NCBI GenBank assembly: GCA_024278755.1
Contig: JAJRSO010000034.1
Location: 1-46,708, forward strand
DNA from: Calditrichota bacterium
GTDB taxonomy: Bacteria > Calditrichota > Calditrichia > Calditrichales > Calditrichaceae
Direction: 5' to 3'
DNA length: 46,708 bases
The notes under the pieces were generated by a model. The model did not search any database, had not been told where the DNA came from, and saw nothing but the letters and a program-made list of their open reading frames with translations. Shown piece by piece: positions 24,044 through 32,505 of this stretch; position 1 is the first letter of the stretch; each line of letters begins with the position of its first letter. Position numbers and translations under genes: made by a program.

Positions 24044-26056
24044 ATGACCAATTTTGATATTTCAAACGCAATGACCGTAAAACTCCCGGCGGAGCTGCCG
24101 CCCAAAACGGAATTTTTACCCGGTATCCGCCGCGCGCCGGATCGCGGACTGAATCTAACAAAGGCCGAGATGGTGACCGCCGTGAAGAATGCGCTGCGCT
24201 ATCTGCCCGAAGAACTGCACGAAACCCTGGCGCCTGAGTTTCTGGAAGAATTAAAAACCATGGGCCGGATTTACGGCTATCGGTTTCGTCCCCAGGGGAA
24301 AATATATGGGAAACCGATCGACCGGTACAAAGGTATTCTCGAAGCCCGCGCAATGCAGGTGAATATCGATAATAATCTTGATTTTAATGTGGCGCTGTAT
24401 CCGTACGAATTGGTCACCTACGGCGAAACCGGTCAGGTTTGTCAAAACTGGATGCAGTATCTTCTGATTAAAAAATACCTGGAAATTATGACCGATGAAC
24501 AGACCCTGGTTATTAGTTCCGGACATCCTGTAGGGCTGTTTCCGTCTCATAAAATGGCGCCGCGGGTTATTTCCACCAACGGTTTACTGGTGGGGGAATG
24601 GGACGATCCGCAGAATTTTAAAAAGCTGGCGGCTATGGGCGTTTCCAATTACGGACAGATGACGGCAGGCGGCTGGATGTACATCGGGCCGCAGGGAATT
24701 GTGCATGGCACCTATATTACCCTGTTAAATGCCGGACGGCTTTACCTGAACATTCCGGAAGATAAAGATTTAAAAGGTGTTTTTTATGTAACTTCCGGTC
24801 TGGGCGGGATGTCCGGCGCGCAGGCCAAGGCCATCGAGATAGCCGGCGGAATCGGTGTGATTGCCGAAGTGGATTACAGCCGCATCGAAACCCGCCATTC
24901 GCAGGGCTGGGTGGGTAAAGTGTCCGCTAATCTGGATGAAATTGCCGCCTGGATGCAGGAATTCAAAGCAAAAGGCGAAGCCGTATCCATTGCTTATCAC
25001 GGCAATGTGGTGGAACTGCTGGAATATCTGGATCAAACTAATATTCATGTGGAACTGCTATCCGATCAAACCTCTTGTCATGCGGTTTACGAAGGCGGTT
25101 ACACACCGGCCGGTGTATCCTTTGATAAGGGCCGGCAAATGATTAAAGAAAATGCCAAGCAGTTTGAAAAATTAGTGGATGAATCGCTTATCCGCCATTT
25201 CCGGGTTATTAAACGACTCACCGAAAAAGGAACCTATTTTTGGGATTACGGAAACAGTTTTATGGCCTCGGTGTTTGAGGCGGGCGAAAAAAGCATTGCC
25301 ACAAATGGGAATGATACTTCCGATGGATTTATCTGGCCCTCCTATGTGGAAGATATTATGGGTCCCATGTGCTTCGATTACGGATTCGGTCCCTTTCGCT
25401 GGGTCTGTTTAAGCGGTAAAGCGGAAGATTTGCATAAAACCGATCAGGCGGCCATGTCCTGTATCGATCCGACCTTAAGTTCTATGCACCGCGATAATTA
25501 TCACTGGATAAAAGAGGCGGAAAAAAACAAACTGGTGGTGGGCACACAGGCTCGCATTTTATACTCCGATGAAGTTGGACGGGTGGAGATAGCCCTTAAA
25601 TTTAATGCAATGGTACGGAACGGAGAAATTGGCCCTGTGCTGATGGGACGCGATCACCACGATGTTTCCGGCACCGATTCACCCTATCGCGAAACGGCCA
25701 ATATTTACGACGGCAGCCGTTTTACCGCCGATATGTCCGTACAGTGTTTTGCCGGCAATGTGGCCCGCGGAATGACGCTGGTCGTTTTGTCCAATGGCGG
25801 CGGCGTGGGAATCGGTCGGGCCAGCAACGGCGGAAACGGCATCGTTCTGGATGGCAGCGCCAAAGCGGATGAAATCGTGCGTAGCGGGCTTTCATGGGAT
25901 GTGATGGGCGGGGTTGCCCGGCGCAACTGGGCGCGTAACGAAAATGCCATATCGACTTCCGCTAAATGGAATGAAAAAAATAAGGCAAAAGGCCATATTA
26001 CTTTGCCCTTTATTCCCAAAGAAGGTTTAGTGGAAAAGCTGCTGGAAGGAAAATAA
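24044..26056 (+). CDS. hutU: Urocanate hydratase (long form)
   Basis: A 670-residue cytoplasmic enzyme that hydrates urocanate to imidazolonepropionate in histidine breakdown, using tightly bound NAD+. Recognisable blocks are GQVCQNWMQYLLIKKYLE, SSGHPVGLFPSH, NYGQMTAGGWMYIGPQGIVHGT, TSGLGGMSGAQAKA and, near the C-terminus, VVLSNGGGVGIGRASNGG. Length matches the long form seen in animals and some bacteria; the E. coli-type enzyme has ~555 residues. TTGGAG precedes the ATG. No hutH, hutI or hutG is in the window, so the rest of the pathway must be elsewhere. A terminator follows the stop. The PepD gene 1 kb downstream could supply histidine (inference). Confidence 0.95.
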   Translation: MTNFDISNAMTVKLPAELPPKTEFLPGIRRAPDRGLNLTKAEMVTAVKNALRYLPEELHETLAPEFLEELKTMGRIYGYRFRPQGKIYGKPIDRYKGILEARAMQVNIDNNLDFNVALYPYELVTYGETGQVCQNWMQYLLIKKYLEIMTDEQTLVISSGHPVGLFPSHKMAPRVISTNGLLVGEWDDPQNFKKLAAMGVSNYGQMTAGGWMYIGPQGIVHGTYITLLNAGRLYLNIPEDKDLKGVFYVTSGLGGMSGAQAKAIEIAGGIGVIAEVDYSRIETRHSQGWVGKVSANLDEIAAWMQEFKAKGEAVSIAYHGNVVELLEYLDQTNIHVELLSDQTSCHAVYEGGYTPAGVSFDKGRQMIKENAKQFEKLVDESLIRHFRVIKRLTEKGTYFWDYGNSFMASVFEAGEKSIATNGNDTSDGFIWPSYVEDIMGPMCFDYGFGPFRWVCLSGKAEDLHKTDQAAMSCIDPTLSSMHRDNYHWIKEAEKNKLVVGTQARILYSDEVGRVEIALKFNAMVRNGEIGPVLMGRDHHDVSGTDSPYRETANIYDGSRFTADMSVQCFAGNVARGMTLVVLSNGGGVGIGRASNGGNGIVLDGSAKADEIVRSGLSWDVMGGVARRNWARNENAISTSAKWNEKNKAKGHITLPFIPKEGLVEKLLEGK

Positions 26057-26063
26057 ACACAAA

Positions 26064-26103
26064 TAACCTTGCGAAACTTAAACGTTTCGTAAGGTTCCTT
26101 TTT
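26064..26103 (+). terminator. Rho-independent terminator after hutU
   Basis: A 13-bp stem AACCTTGCGAAAC / GTTTCGTAAGGTT with one G-U pair, loop TTAAAC (26077-26082), then CCTTTTTTG. It lies directly after the hutU stop. Confidence 0.88.
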
Positions 26104-26316
26104 GATTTCTATGAATTTAAAAAGGATTCGTAAAGCTGCTTTGAAAATTTTTAAATTTTGAGAAATACCACTTGTTTTGCCAATATTTTTTTATATATTG
26201 TTACGTTCCGATAAAACCTAAAATAAATAATTAATTCTCAAACGCCTCGTATGAGAGTTCGCTTATTCAGAAACTGGTTTTAATTAGATATAAATTGTTT
26301 AATTAATGGAGGCTTT

Positions 26317-26367
26317 ATGAAAAAAAAATATATGGGAATTAGACTAATGACTATGTCTTTAGCTTAG
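26317..26367 (+). CDS. Possible 16-codon mini-ORF, or remnant of a gene
   Basis: ATGGAGGC, an ideal ribosome site, lies six bases before an ATG followed by MKKKYMGIRLMTMSLA and a TAG. The N-terminus resembles the start of a signal peptide. The last codons lie inside the left arm of an inverted-repeat element, so the frame may be a gene truncated by that element and not a real short peptide. No homology can be judged. Confidence 0.3.
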   Translation: MKKKYMGIRLMTMSLA

Positions 26368-26516
26368 CTATTTTGTTTAGATTGCTTCGCTTACGCTCGC
26401 AAAGACGGGTAAAAGCAGCATTGCGAGGTGCGAAAAAGGAGCAACGAAGCAATCCCCTGATCTTACTGAAATTAAAAAGTCTATTGCTGAGCTAAAGATA
26501 TAAACGGTTAGACTAA
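26339..26516. repeat. Nested inverted-repeat element
   Basis: Outer imperfect arms of about 34 nt (26339-26372 and 26483-26516, sharing TCTTTAGCT and TTAG-CTAA) enclose inner arms GATTGCTTCG (26380-26389) and CGAAGCAATC (26445-26454) around GCTCGCAAAGAC..GCATTGCGAGG. The inner part resembles the widespread GCAATGACG/CGAAGCAATC palindromic repeats. It overlaps the ends of both adjoining frames. Confidence 0.7.
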
Positions 26517-26729
26517 AATATCCAAAATTTTATTTGATGTTTCCACCATTGTCTTTATATTTTCAGCCTGAATCTTCGCATTTTGCTGGGCCAGCATCAG
26601 TTTGGTAATTTTTTCGGCATCAGGATTACCTGCCGCCACACGGCCAGCCTGTTTGTTTAAATCTCTCATCGATTCATTTAAACCGTTCAAGGCAGAATTC
26701 AAACCGCTGCCGGATATACGATTGATCAT
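26508..26729 (-). CDS. Small conserved-looking protein resembling flagellar rod/hook termini
   Basis: A 73-residue polar, helical protein with no signal peptide. AAGGAG seven bases before the ATG supports it as a real gene. The N-terminus (ISGSGLNSALNGLNESMRDLNKQA) and C-terminus (KLMLAQQNAKIQAENIKTMVETSNKILDIL) recall the paired N- and C-terminal helices of axial flagellar proteins (FlgE/FlgG type). Short single-domain proteins of this kind occur in other bacteria, annotated as FlgE-related. No other flagellar gene is in the window. The relationship is a visual impression, so function is left open. Confidence 0.6.
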   Translation of the reverse strand: MINRISGSGLNSALNGLNESMRDLNKQAGRVAAGNPDAEKITKLMLAQQNAKIQAENIKTMVETSNKILDILV

Positions 26730-27046
26730 AATTTCTCCTTAGGCTCTCTTCCTATGAATATCGACGGAATTGCGGAAAGATGAAATCTAAAGAGGTTTTA
26801 TGGACAATTTTATCAGAATAATTATTTTGTTACTAATCAAGACACTTCGTTTAATACATAACATTTTTATAAACAATAAGATAGGTTTGTCAAAACAAAA
26901 AATTCTTCCTTTTTGCCCATATTTTCCGTACCTTACACCTCTTATAATTGCGATGAACTCGAAATGTGCAGCAGTCCTATGACATAAACACTTTAGTTTA
27001 CCTGATTTTTTAAAGATAATAGAATGCAGATATAAAAGGAGGCAAC
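26730..27046. other. Divergent intergenic region
   Basis: Carries the upstream regions of the small minus-strand gene and of pepD. A 60-codon open frame at 26800-26982 lacks a ribosome site and looks like AT-rich chance sequence. AAAGGAGG at 27036-27043 is the pepD ribosome site. Confidence 0.6.
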
Positions 27047-28501
27047 GTGAAAGAAATTATTGAGGCTTTAGAGCCTAAAGCCGTATGGAAACATTTTTAT
27101 GCATTAAATCAAATACCGCGCTGTTCCAGGCATGAAGAACAGGTCTCAAAATTTGTGACCGATTTTGCCGAAGAATGTGGCTTAACCTGGAAAGCAGATA
27201 AGGTAGGAAACCTGCTGATTTCGAAACCGGCTACAAAAGGAATGGAAGATCGTCCGGCTCTCGTTATCCAGGGACATTTGGATATGGTCTGCGAAAAGAA
27301 TAACGATACGGAACACGATTTTTCCACAGACCCCATTAAGATGCTGGTGGAAGACGACTGGGTTACGGCAGACGGAACCACACTCGGAGCCGATAACGGA
27401 ATCGCTGTGGCCATCGGAATGGCTGTGATGGAAGCAAAAGATCTGGTACACCCGCCGATGGAATTTTTATTTACCGTGGATGAAGAAACGGGTCTGACCG
27501 GCGCCAATGCGTTGGAAAAGGGTTTCGTTAAGGGACGTATTTTACTGAATATCGATTCCGAAGAAGAAGGCGCTTTGTACATTGGCTGTGCCGGTGGATT
27601 GAATACGCTGCTTACCGGAAAAATAGAATGGCAAAAGGCCTCCAATGATTATATTACCTATAATTTAAAAGTCGGTGGTTTACGCGGCGGTCATTCCGGT
27701 TTAAATATTCACGAAGGTTACGGCAACGCAATTATCCTGCTGGGCCGTTTGTTAAAGGCGATTTCCTGCAAAGTAAATATGCGTATGGTGGCGGTAAATG
27801 CAGGCAGCAAGCATAACGCCATTCCTCGTGAAGCGGTAGCTGCTATCCAGATTATGCCGGATCAGTTAATCACTGCTAAGGAAATTATCCGTGAATATGA
27901 GCAGATTTATAAAAATGAATTTAAACTGATTGAAGAAGGTATTTTTATCTCTCTCGAAGAAACCGGCCGCGTTGTACGTGTCTTTTCAGATGATTTTACC
28001 TCACGTTTAATTCGTTTGATGTATGCCATTCCTAACGGTGTGATGGCCATGAGCCATGCCATTGAAGGATTGGTTGAAACTTCTACCAATCTGGCGATTA
28101 TCGAAACAAAAGAAAAACATGTGGAACTGCTTACTTCACAACGTTCATCTATTGCCAGCGCCGTTGATGATACCGCCGAAAAAGTGAAGGCTATTGCCGA
28201 ACTGGCCGGTTTTCGTGTGGAATATAATGACGGTTATCCGGCCTGGGAACCAAATCCCGATTCCAAATTACTGGCGGCCTGCAAAAAAATATATCAGGAT
28301 AAGTACGGAAAAGAACCGGATGTGAAAGCCATCCATGCCGGCCTGGAATGCGGAATTATCGGTGAACATTATGATGGAATGGATATGATCTCATTTGGTC
28401 CGGACATCGAAGGCGCCCATTCGCCGGACGAACGGCTGCGCATCAGTTCTACGCAACATATCTGGGAATATTTACTGGAAATAATGAAGACTATTCAATA
28501 G
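27047..28501 (+). CDS. pepD: Aminoacyl-histidine dipeptidase PepD (Xaa-His dipeptidase, M20 family)
   Basis: A 484-residue zinc metallopeptidase of the M20C family that cleaves Xaa-His dipeptides such as beta-Ala-His. Metal-binding and catalytic motifs are visible: VIQGHLDMV (metal His plus Asp), GADNGIA (bridging Asp), DEETGLTGA (catalytic Glu and metal Glu), and the C-terminal IHAGLECGIIG. Length equals E. coli PepD (485). The start is GTG, supported by a perfect AAAGGAGG five bases upstream. No signal peptide, so cytoplasmic. A 15-bp terminator hairpin follows at once. Monocistronic. Confidence 0.94.
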   Translation: MKEIIEALEPKAVWKHFYALNQIPRCSRHEEQVSKFVTDFAEECGLTWKADKVGNLLISKPATKGMEDRPALVIQGHLDMVCEKNNDTEHDFSTDPIKMLVEDDWVTADGTTLGADNGIAVAIGMAVMEAKDLVHPPMEFLFTVDEETGLTGANALEKGFVKGRILLNIDSEEEGALYIGCAGGLNTLLTGKIEWQKASNDYITYNLKVGGLRGGHSGLNIHEGYGNAIILLGRLLKAISCKVNMRMVAVNAGSKHNAIPREAVAAIQIMPDQLITAKEIIREYEQIYKNEFKLIEEGIFISLEETGRVVRVFSDDFTSRLIRLMYAIPNGVMAMSHAIEGLVETSTNLAIIETKEKHVELLTSQRSSIASAVDDTAEKVKAIAELAGFRVEYNDGYPAWEPNPDSKLLAACKKIYQDKYGKEPDVKAIHAGLECGIIGEHYDGMDMISFGPDIEGAHSPDERLRISSTQHIWEYLLEIMKTIQ

Positions 28502-28540
28502 CTAAAAGAGGGATGCCAATCGCATCCCTCTTTTAGTTTT
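28502..28540 (+). terminator. Terminator after pepD
   Basis: A perfect 15-bp inverted repeat CTAAAAGAGGGATGC / GCATCCCTCTTTTAG with loop CAATC, followed by TTTT. The A-rich left side means it could work in both directions, but the opposing gene ends 230 bp further on. Confidence 0.9.
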
Positions 28541-28773
28541 AAACCTTACGCAATAAAAAGGGTACTATATCGTTTTGTGTGGCTAGTTTTTTATTAAAAG
28601 CCGCGAATGAACACTGATTTTCGCCGATTAAATTTATTTGCGTTCATTGGCGCATTCGCAGCTAAGATTTATTTTTTAAGCGCGAAGCGCGCAAAGTTTT
28701 GTCAGGAAACACTAAAGATTGGCTCCTTTTCCTCACTTGTTCTGTTTTCTATACAGAATATTCCGGGCTTGTG

Positions 28774-30927
28774 CTAGAGATGTAACTTAAAATAGTCCGT
28801 AATTTTTTGATATAGATGCAAACGGTCTTTGCCGCGCATATTGTGTTCGTCGCCCGGATAGACAAAATAATCCAGCTGCTTACCGGCGTCAATGGCTTTG
28901 CGCAAATACAGCAGGCTGTTCTGCCAGACGACAGTGGGGTCGACGGCGCCGTGAATAATCAGCAGGCTGCCATCCAGATTATCGATATAATTAAATAAAC
29001 TTGCCGTTTCATATCCGTCGTAATTCGATTGCGGCGTATCCATGTAACGTTCGCCATACATCACTTCGTAATAGCGCCAGTCGATTACGGGGCCTCCGGC
29101 AACGCCCGCCTTAAAGATACCCGGATTTCGTGTCATCATCGAAATGGTCATAAAGCCGCCGTAGCTCCAGCCGTGAACACCGATTCGGGTCGTATCCACA
29201 TGGGCCAGCGATTTTAAATATTTTATGCCCACCATCTGGTCTTCTACTTCGAGAGTGCCTAACTGACGATGAACAGCCTGCTCAAATGCCAGTCCCCGAT
29301 TGTTGGTGCCGCGGTTATCCATTGTAAAAACAATATAACCCTGTTCCGCCATATACTGAAACCAGAGCCGCCAGCCGCCAATCCAGCTATCGGAAATCAT
29401 CTGACCGTGAGGACCGCCGTACACATAGACAATTACCGGATATTTTTTTGAATCGTCAAAATGAATGGGCAAAATCATACGCGCGTTTAAGGCGGTACCA
29501 TTTTTATTTTGAAGTTTTAAAAACCGTGCGTCTCCAAGCGTATATTCTTCCAAAGGATTTGCGGCATTCAGCAAAGTTTGTACTGTTCCGCTGGCGGTTT
29601 TAATAAGATCAATTCGGCGTGGAACGCTGTGGCTGCTAAAGCGGTCAATAAAGTATTTTCCTGATTTTGAAAAAGCGGCGCGGTGGATTCCGGGAACGGA
29701 AGTCAGTTTTTTCATTTTTCCGGAATGGAGTTTGACTCGGTAGATATGGCGTTCCATTCCGTCGGATGAGGAGCCGCTGATAAACGCGTAGTTCCCGTTT
29801 TTATCGAAGGAAAGAAGAGCGGTTACATCCCAGTTGGTCTTTGTTAGCTTGCGGATTAATTTACCGTTTGTCTTGTAAAGATAGAGCTGATTAAATCCCT
29901 CCCGTTTGGAAAACCACAGGAAACGGTCGTTTTGACCCGGGATGAAAACCGGTCCGTGTTCCGGTTCCACCCAGTGTGGATTCTTTTCTTCGAAAAGTGT
30001 TTTTAACGGCAGGCCGGTGGAGGCGTCATACTGAATTAGTCTGAGATGATTTTGATCGCGGTTTAGATGAACGACGTAAATATATTTTTCATCCGGACTC
30101 CAGGTGACGTGCGGTAAATACTGATCTTCTGGCTGACCGGTTTGCAGATAGACCGTTGAACCGGTATTCAGATTGTATACGGCAATTTGTACCTGTTCGC
30201 TGGTCATGCCGGTCATGGGGTAGCGGATATTACGTACATTTGCCGGACGGGTATCTAAGTCTACCAACGGAAATTCGCTGACCATACTGCGGTCTAAGTG
30301 GTAGTAGGCCAAAAAATTTCCTTCCGGTGACCAGAAAGTCCCTTTATAAATACCAAATTCATTACGATGTACCGTGTTGTTGCCGTTGGAAATTCCGGGC
30401 GCCGTATCGTATGTAATTTGTACGGTCTGGTTTTTATCATAAGCGATATACAGGTTGTTGTCTTTTACATAAGCCGTTCGAAAAGTCTTTTTATGAATAT
30501 CCGGATTTTCCGCTTTTTCTTCGGTTTGATTAACAAAAGAAAGCTGACTTGTGGCCAACCGGTAAGTAAAGATTTGTTGATTGCTGGTAAATCTCAATGT
30601 TTCATCATCGACCCAGCGAATGGACGGAAAGCGTTTAAGCGCTGTATTGCCTGCGCGCTCAAGAACATGGTTCAGCGAATCATGAGAAAGAAGCATACGT
30701 TTCTGATTGGTTTCGGCTTCGACCGAAATTAAACCGTAGCTACCATCGAGTGAATCGATAAGGCAGAGTAGATTCGAATTTCCCTGCCATTGAAGACCGT
30801 TAAGGTTCTCAATCTTCAGGTTGCTACGACTACCCAGAATGGCGTCTTTCAGAGTTAAAAGTTTATCTTGTGCTAACAGTGTGGTGAGCGTAAAAAACAA
30901 GATAAATAGTGTTCGTGTAAGATACAT
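28774..30927 (-). CDS. Dipeptidyl peptidase IV-like exported serine peptidase (S9B)
   Basis: A 717-residue exported prolyl dipeptidyl peptidase. It has a signal peptide (MYLTRTLFILFFTLTTLLAQ). Residues about 35-460 form the DPP-IV beta-propeller, with the motif FWSPEGNFLAYYHLDRSMV that carries the usual DPP-IV region. The C-terminal alpha/beta hydrolase has the triad Ser588 (GWSYGGF), Asp663 (GAVDPTV) and His695 (DEHNM). It removes Xaa-Pro/Ala dipeptides in the periplasm. GGAGG precedes the ATG. The motif containing the paired glutamates that grip the peptide N-terminus is not clearly the classic DPP-IV one, so an alternative S9 specificity is possible. Confidence 0.9.
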   Translation of the reverse strand: MYLTRTLFILFFTLTTLLAQDKLLTLKDAILGSRSNLKIENLNGLQWQGNSNLLCLIDSLDGSYGLISVEAETNQKRMLLSHDSLNHVLERAGNTALKRFPSIRWVDDETLRFTSNQQIFTYRLATSQLSFVNQTEEKAENPDIHKKTFRTAYVKDNNLYIAYDKNQTVQITYDTAPGISNGNNTVHRNEFGIYKGTFWSPEGNFLAYYHLDRSMVSEFPLVDLDTRPANVRNIRYPMTGMTSEQVQIAVYNLNTGSTVYLQTGQPEDQYLPHVTWSPDEKYIYVVHLNRDQNHLRLIQYDASTGLPLKTLFEEKNPHWVEPEHGPVFIPGQNDRFLWFSKREGFNQLYLYKTNGKLIRKLTKTNWDVTALLSFDKNGNYAFISGSSSDGMERHIYRVKLHSGKMKKLTSVPGIHRAAFSKSGKYFIDRFSSHSVPRRIDLIKTASGTVQTLLNAANPLEEYTLGDARFLKLQNKNGTALNARMILPIHFDDSKKYPVIVYVYGGPHGQMISDSWIGGWRLWFQYMAEQGYIVFTMDNRGTNNRGLAFEQAVHRQLGTLEVEDQMVGIKYLKSLAHVDTTRIGVHGWSYGGFMTISMMTRNPGIFKAGVAGGPVIDWRYYEVMYGERYMDTPQSNYDGYETASLFNYIDNLDGSLLIIHGAVDPTVVWQNSLLYLRKAIDAGKQLDYFVYPGDEHNMRGKDRLHLYQKITDYFKLHL

Positions 30928-30944
30928 TGTTCCTCCTTGGTCAT

Positions 30945-30973
30945 CTTTACGAAACTTTTAAAGTTTCATAAAG
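30945..30973. promoter_or_regulatory. Palindrome just upstream of the DPP-IV gene
   Basis: CTTTACGAAACTTT-T-AAAGTTTCATAAAG: 14-nt arms with one mismatch around one base, ending 18 bp from the DPP-IV start. It resembles the hutU terminator stem (CTTGCGAAAC..GTTTCGTAAGG), so it may be an operator, an RNA hairpin in the leader, or a repeat-family member. Confidence 0.45.
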
Positions 30974-31112
30974 CTATGGTTTCAATCTCAACGAATCCTG
31001 CAAGGCTTCGCAGAGCGGTTCCGCGGAAGGTAATTTAAACAGATTTTTATTAAAACAAAAATTAGCTTAAATTGCGGAATACAGTTCAGTACCGAAAAAT
31101 GGGAAATAGGCT

Positions 31113-32483
31113 ATGCAAAAAATTCTGATACAAAACGGTGAAATCATCAATGCTCAAAAACGCTTTAAAGCGGATATTTTGATCAAGGATGAAAAAATAG
31201 AAAGAATAGAATATAAAATGGAAGCGGAGGCCGATACGGTAATTAATGCGTCCGGTAAACTTATTTTCCCGGGATTTATTGACGCGCACACCCATATGGG
31301 GATTCCCGTTCGGGGAACCGAATCGGCGGACGATTTTGACTCGGGCACAATAGCGGCTCTGCACGGCGGCGTTACGACGGTAATGGATTTTACCGTGCAG
31401 GAAAAAGGCGAGTCACTGGTTTCCGGTCTGGAACGGCGTAAGAAGAAAGCCGCGGGGAAGGCCCATGTAGATTACACTTTTCACTGCAATGTGACCGATC
31501 TGAATGATAAGCGGCTGTTGGAAATTCCGGAAATCATCAGGCAGGGGGTAATTAGTTTTAAAGCCTTTTTGGCTTACAAGGAAGCGGGTATGCAACTGGA
31601 TGATCGTCAGATTCTGGAATTGTTAAGAAGCGTACGGGATGCCGGAGGGACGGTGATGTTCCATGCAGAGAACGGAGACCTGGTTGAATTTTTAACCGAC
31701 ACGTATCTGAAATATCAAAAAACAACAGCCAAATACCATGGTTTAAGCCGACCCGCCGAAGCCGAAATTGAGGCGGTAACCCGAGTTTTAACCTTAAATC
31801 GTTTTGTGGAATGTCCCATCTATTTTGTGCATTTAAGCACCACCGAAGCAGCGCAGTTAACCTTCATGGCCAAGGAAAACGGACAACCGGTTTTTCTGGA
31901 AACCTGCCCCCAGTATCTGCTGTTTGAAGAAGCCGTCTATGAACAGGAAAACGGACATCGTTTTATTGCCTCGCCGCCCTTCCGAAAACAAAATGATTTG
32001 GCCTATCTGTGGATGGCTTTGAACCAGGGTGTGATGGATGTGGTGGGAACCGATCACTGCCCGTTTACAATTGCACAGAAAGACGCCGCCGGGGGCGCTT
32101 TTCATTTAACGCCCAACGGTCTGGACGGTGTGGAAACGCTGTTTCCGCTTTTATATAGCGAGGGCGTTAAAAAAGGAAGGTTGCCGTTGCGCAAGATGGT
32201 CAGTCTGATAGCCGAAGAACCGGCGCGGCTCTTTGGTTTGTTTCCGCAAAAGGGGATTGTAATGCAGGGCTCTGACGCGGATCTGGTTATTTTCAATCCT
32301 GAAGGAGAAAGTACGATTAGGGCAAAAGAGTTACATTCGGCGGCCGGTTGGTCGGTATACGAGGGAATTCAAATAAATGGTGAAATCGAATCGGTTATGC
32401 TGCGGGGGAACTGGCTGCTAAAAGACGGGGAACTTCAGGAAGAAAACTTAAATAAGGGACAGTTTATAAAAGCGCTGATTTAA
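31113..32483 (+). CDS. hydA: Dihydropyrimidinase / hydantoinase
   Basis: A 456-residue amidohydrolase that opens the ring of dihydropyrimidines or hydantoins. All active-site residues of the D-hydantoinase/dihydropyrimidinase group can be placed: His59 and His61 (DAHTHMG), carbamylated Lys150 and Tyr155 (SFKAFLAYK), His183 (FHAENGD), His239 (VHLSTTEA) and Asp313 (GTDHCPF). The cyclic-imide specificity loop region LETCPQYLLF is also typical. Length is normal. It is alone on this strand, divergent from the DPP-IV gene; no beta-ureidopropionase, carbamoylase or uracil reductase gene is next to it, so pyrimidine breakdown versus hydantoin use cannot be decided. Confidence 0.92.
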   Translation: MQKILIQNGEIINAQKRFKADILIKDEKIERIEYKMEAEADTVINASGKLIFPGFIDAHTHMGIPVRGTESADDFDSGTIAALHGGVTTVMDFTVQEKGESLVSGLERRKKKAAGKAHVDYTFHCNVTDLNDKRLLEIPEIIRQGVISFKAFLAYKEAGMQLDDRQILELLRSVRDAGGTVMFHAENGDLVEFLTDTYLKYQKTTAKYHGLSRPAEAEIEAVTRVLTLNRFVECPIYFVHLSTTEAAQLTFMAKENGQPVFLETCPQYLLFEEAVYEQENGHRFIASPPFRKQNDLAYLWMALNQGVMDVVGTDHCPFTIAQKDAAGGAFHLTPNGLDGVETLFPLLYSEGVKKGRLPLRKMVSLIAEEPARLFGLFPQKGIVMQGSDADLVIFNPEGESTIRAKELHSAAGWSVYEGIQINGEIESVMLRGNWLLKDGELQEENLNKGQFIKALI

Positions 32484-32505
32484 AGGAGTATTTATCAGCC
32501 TTTTT

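Noticed and set aside
23913-24353. 146-codon antisense frame over the start of hutU
   Set aside because: Overlaps a certain gene and its ribosome site; no domain or start signal.
26800-26982. 60-codon open frame
   Set aside because: No ribosome site, AT-rich composition, no recognisable domain; probably chance.
27109-27645. 178-codon open frame antisense to pepD
   Set aside because: Opposite a gene with complete catalytic motifs; low-complexity, serine-rich translation typical of a shadow.
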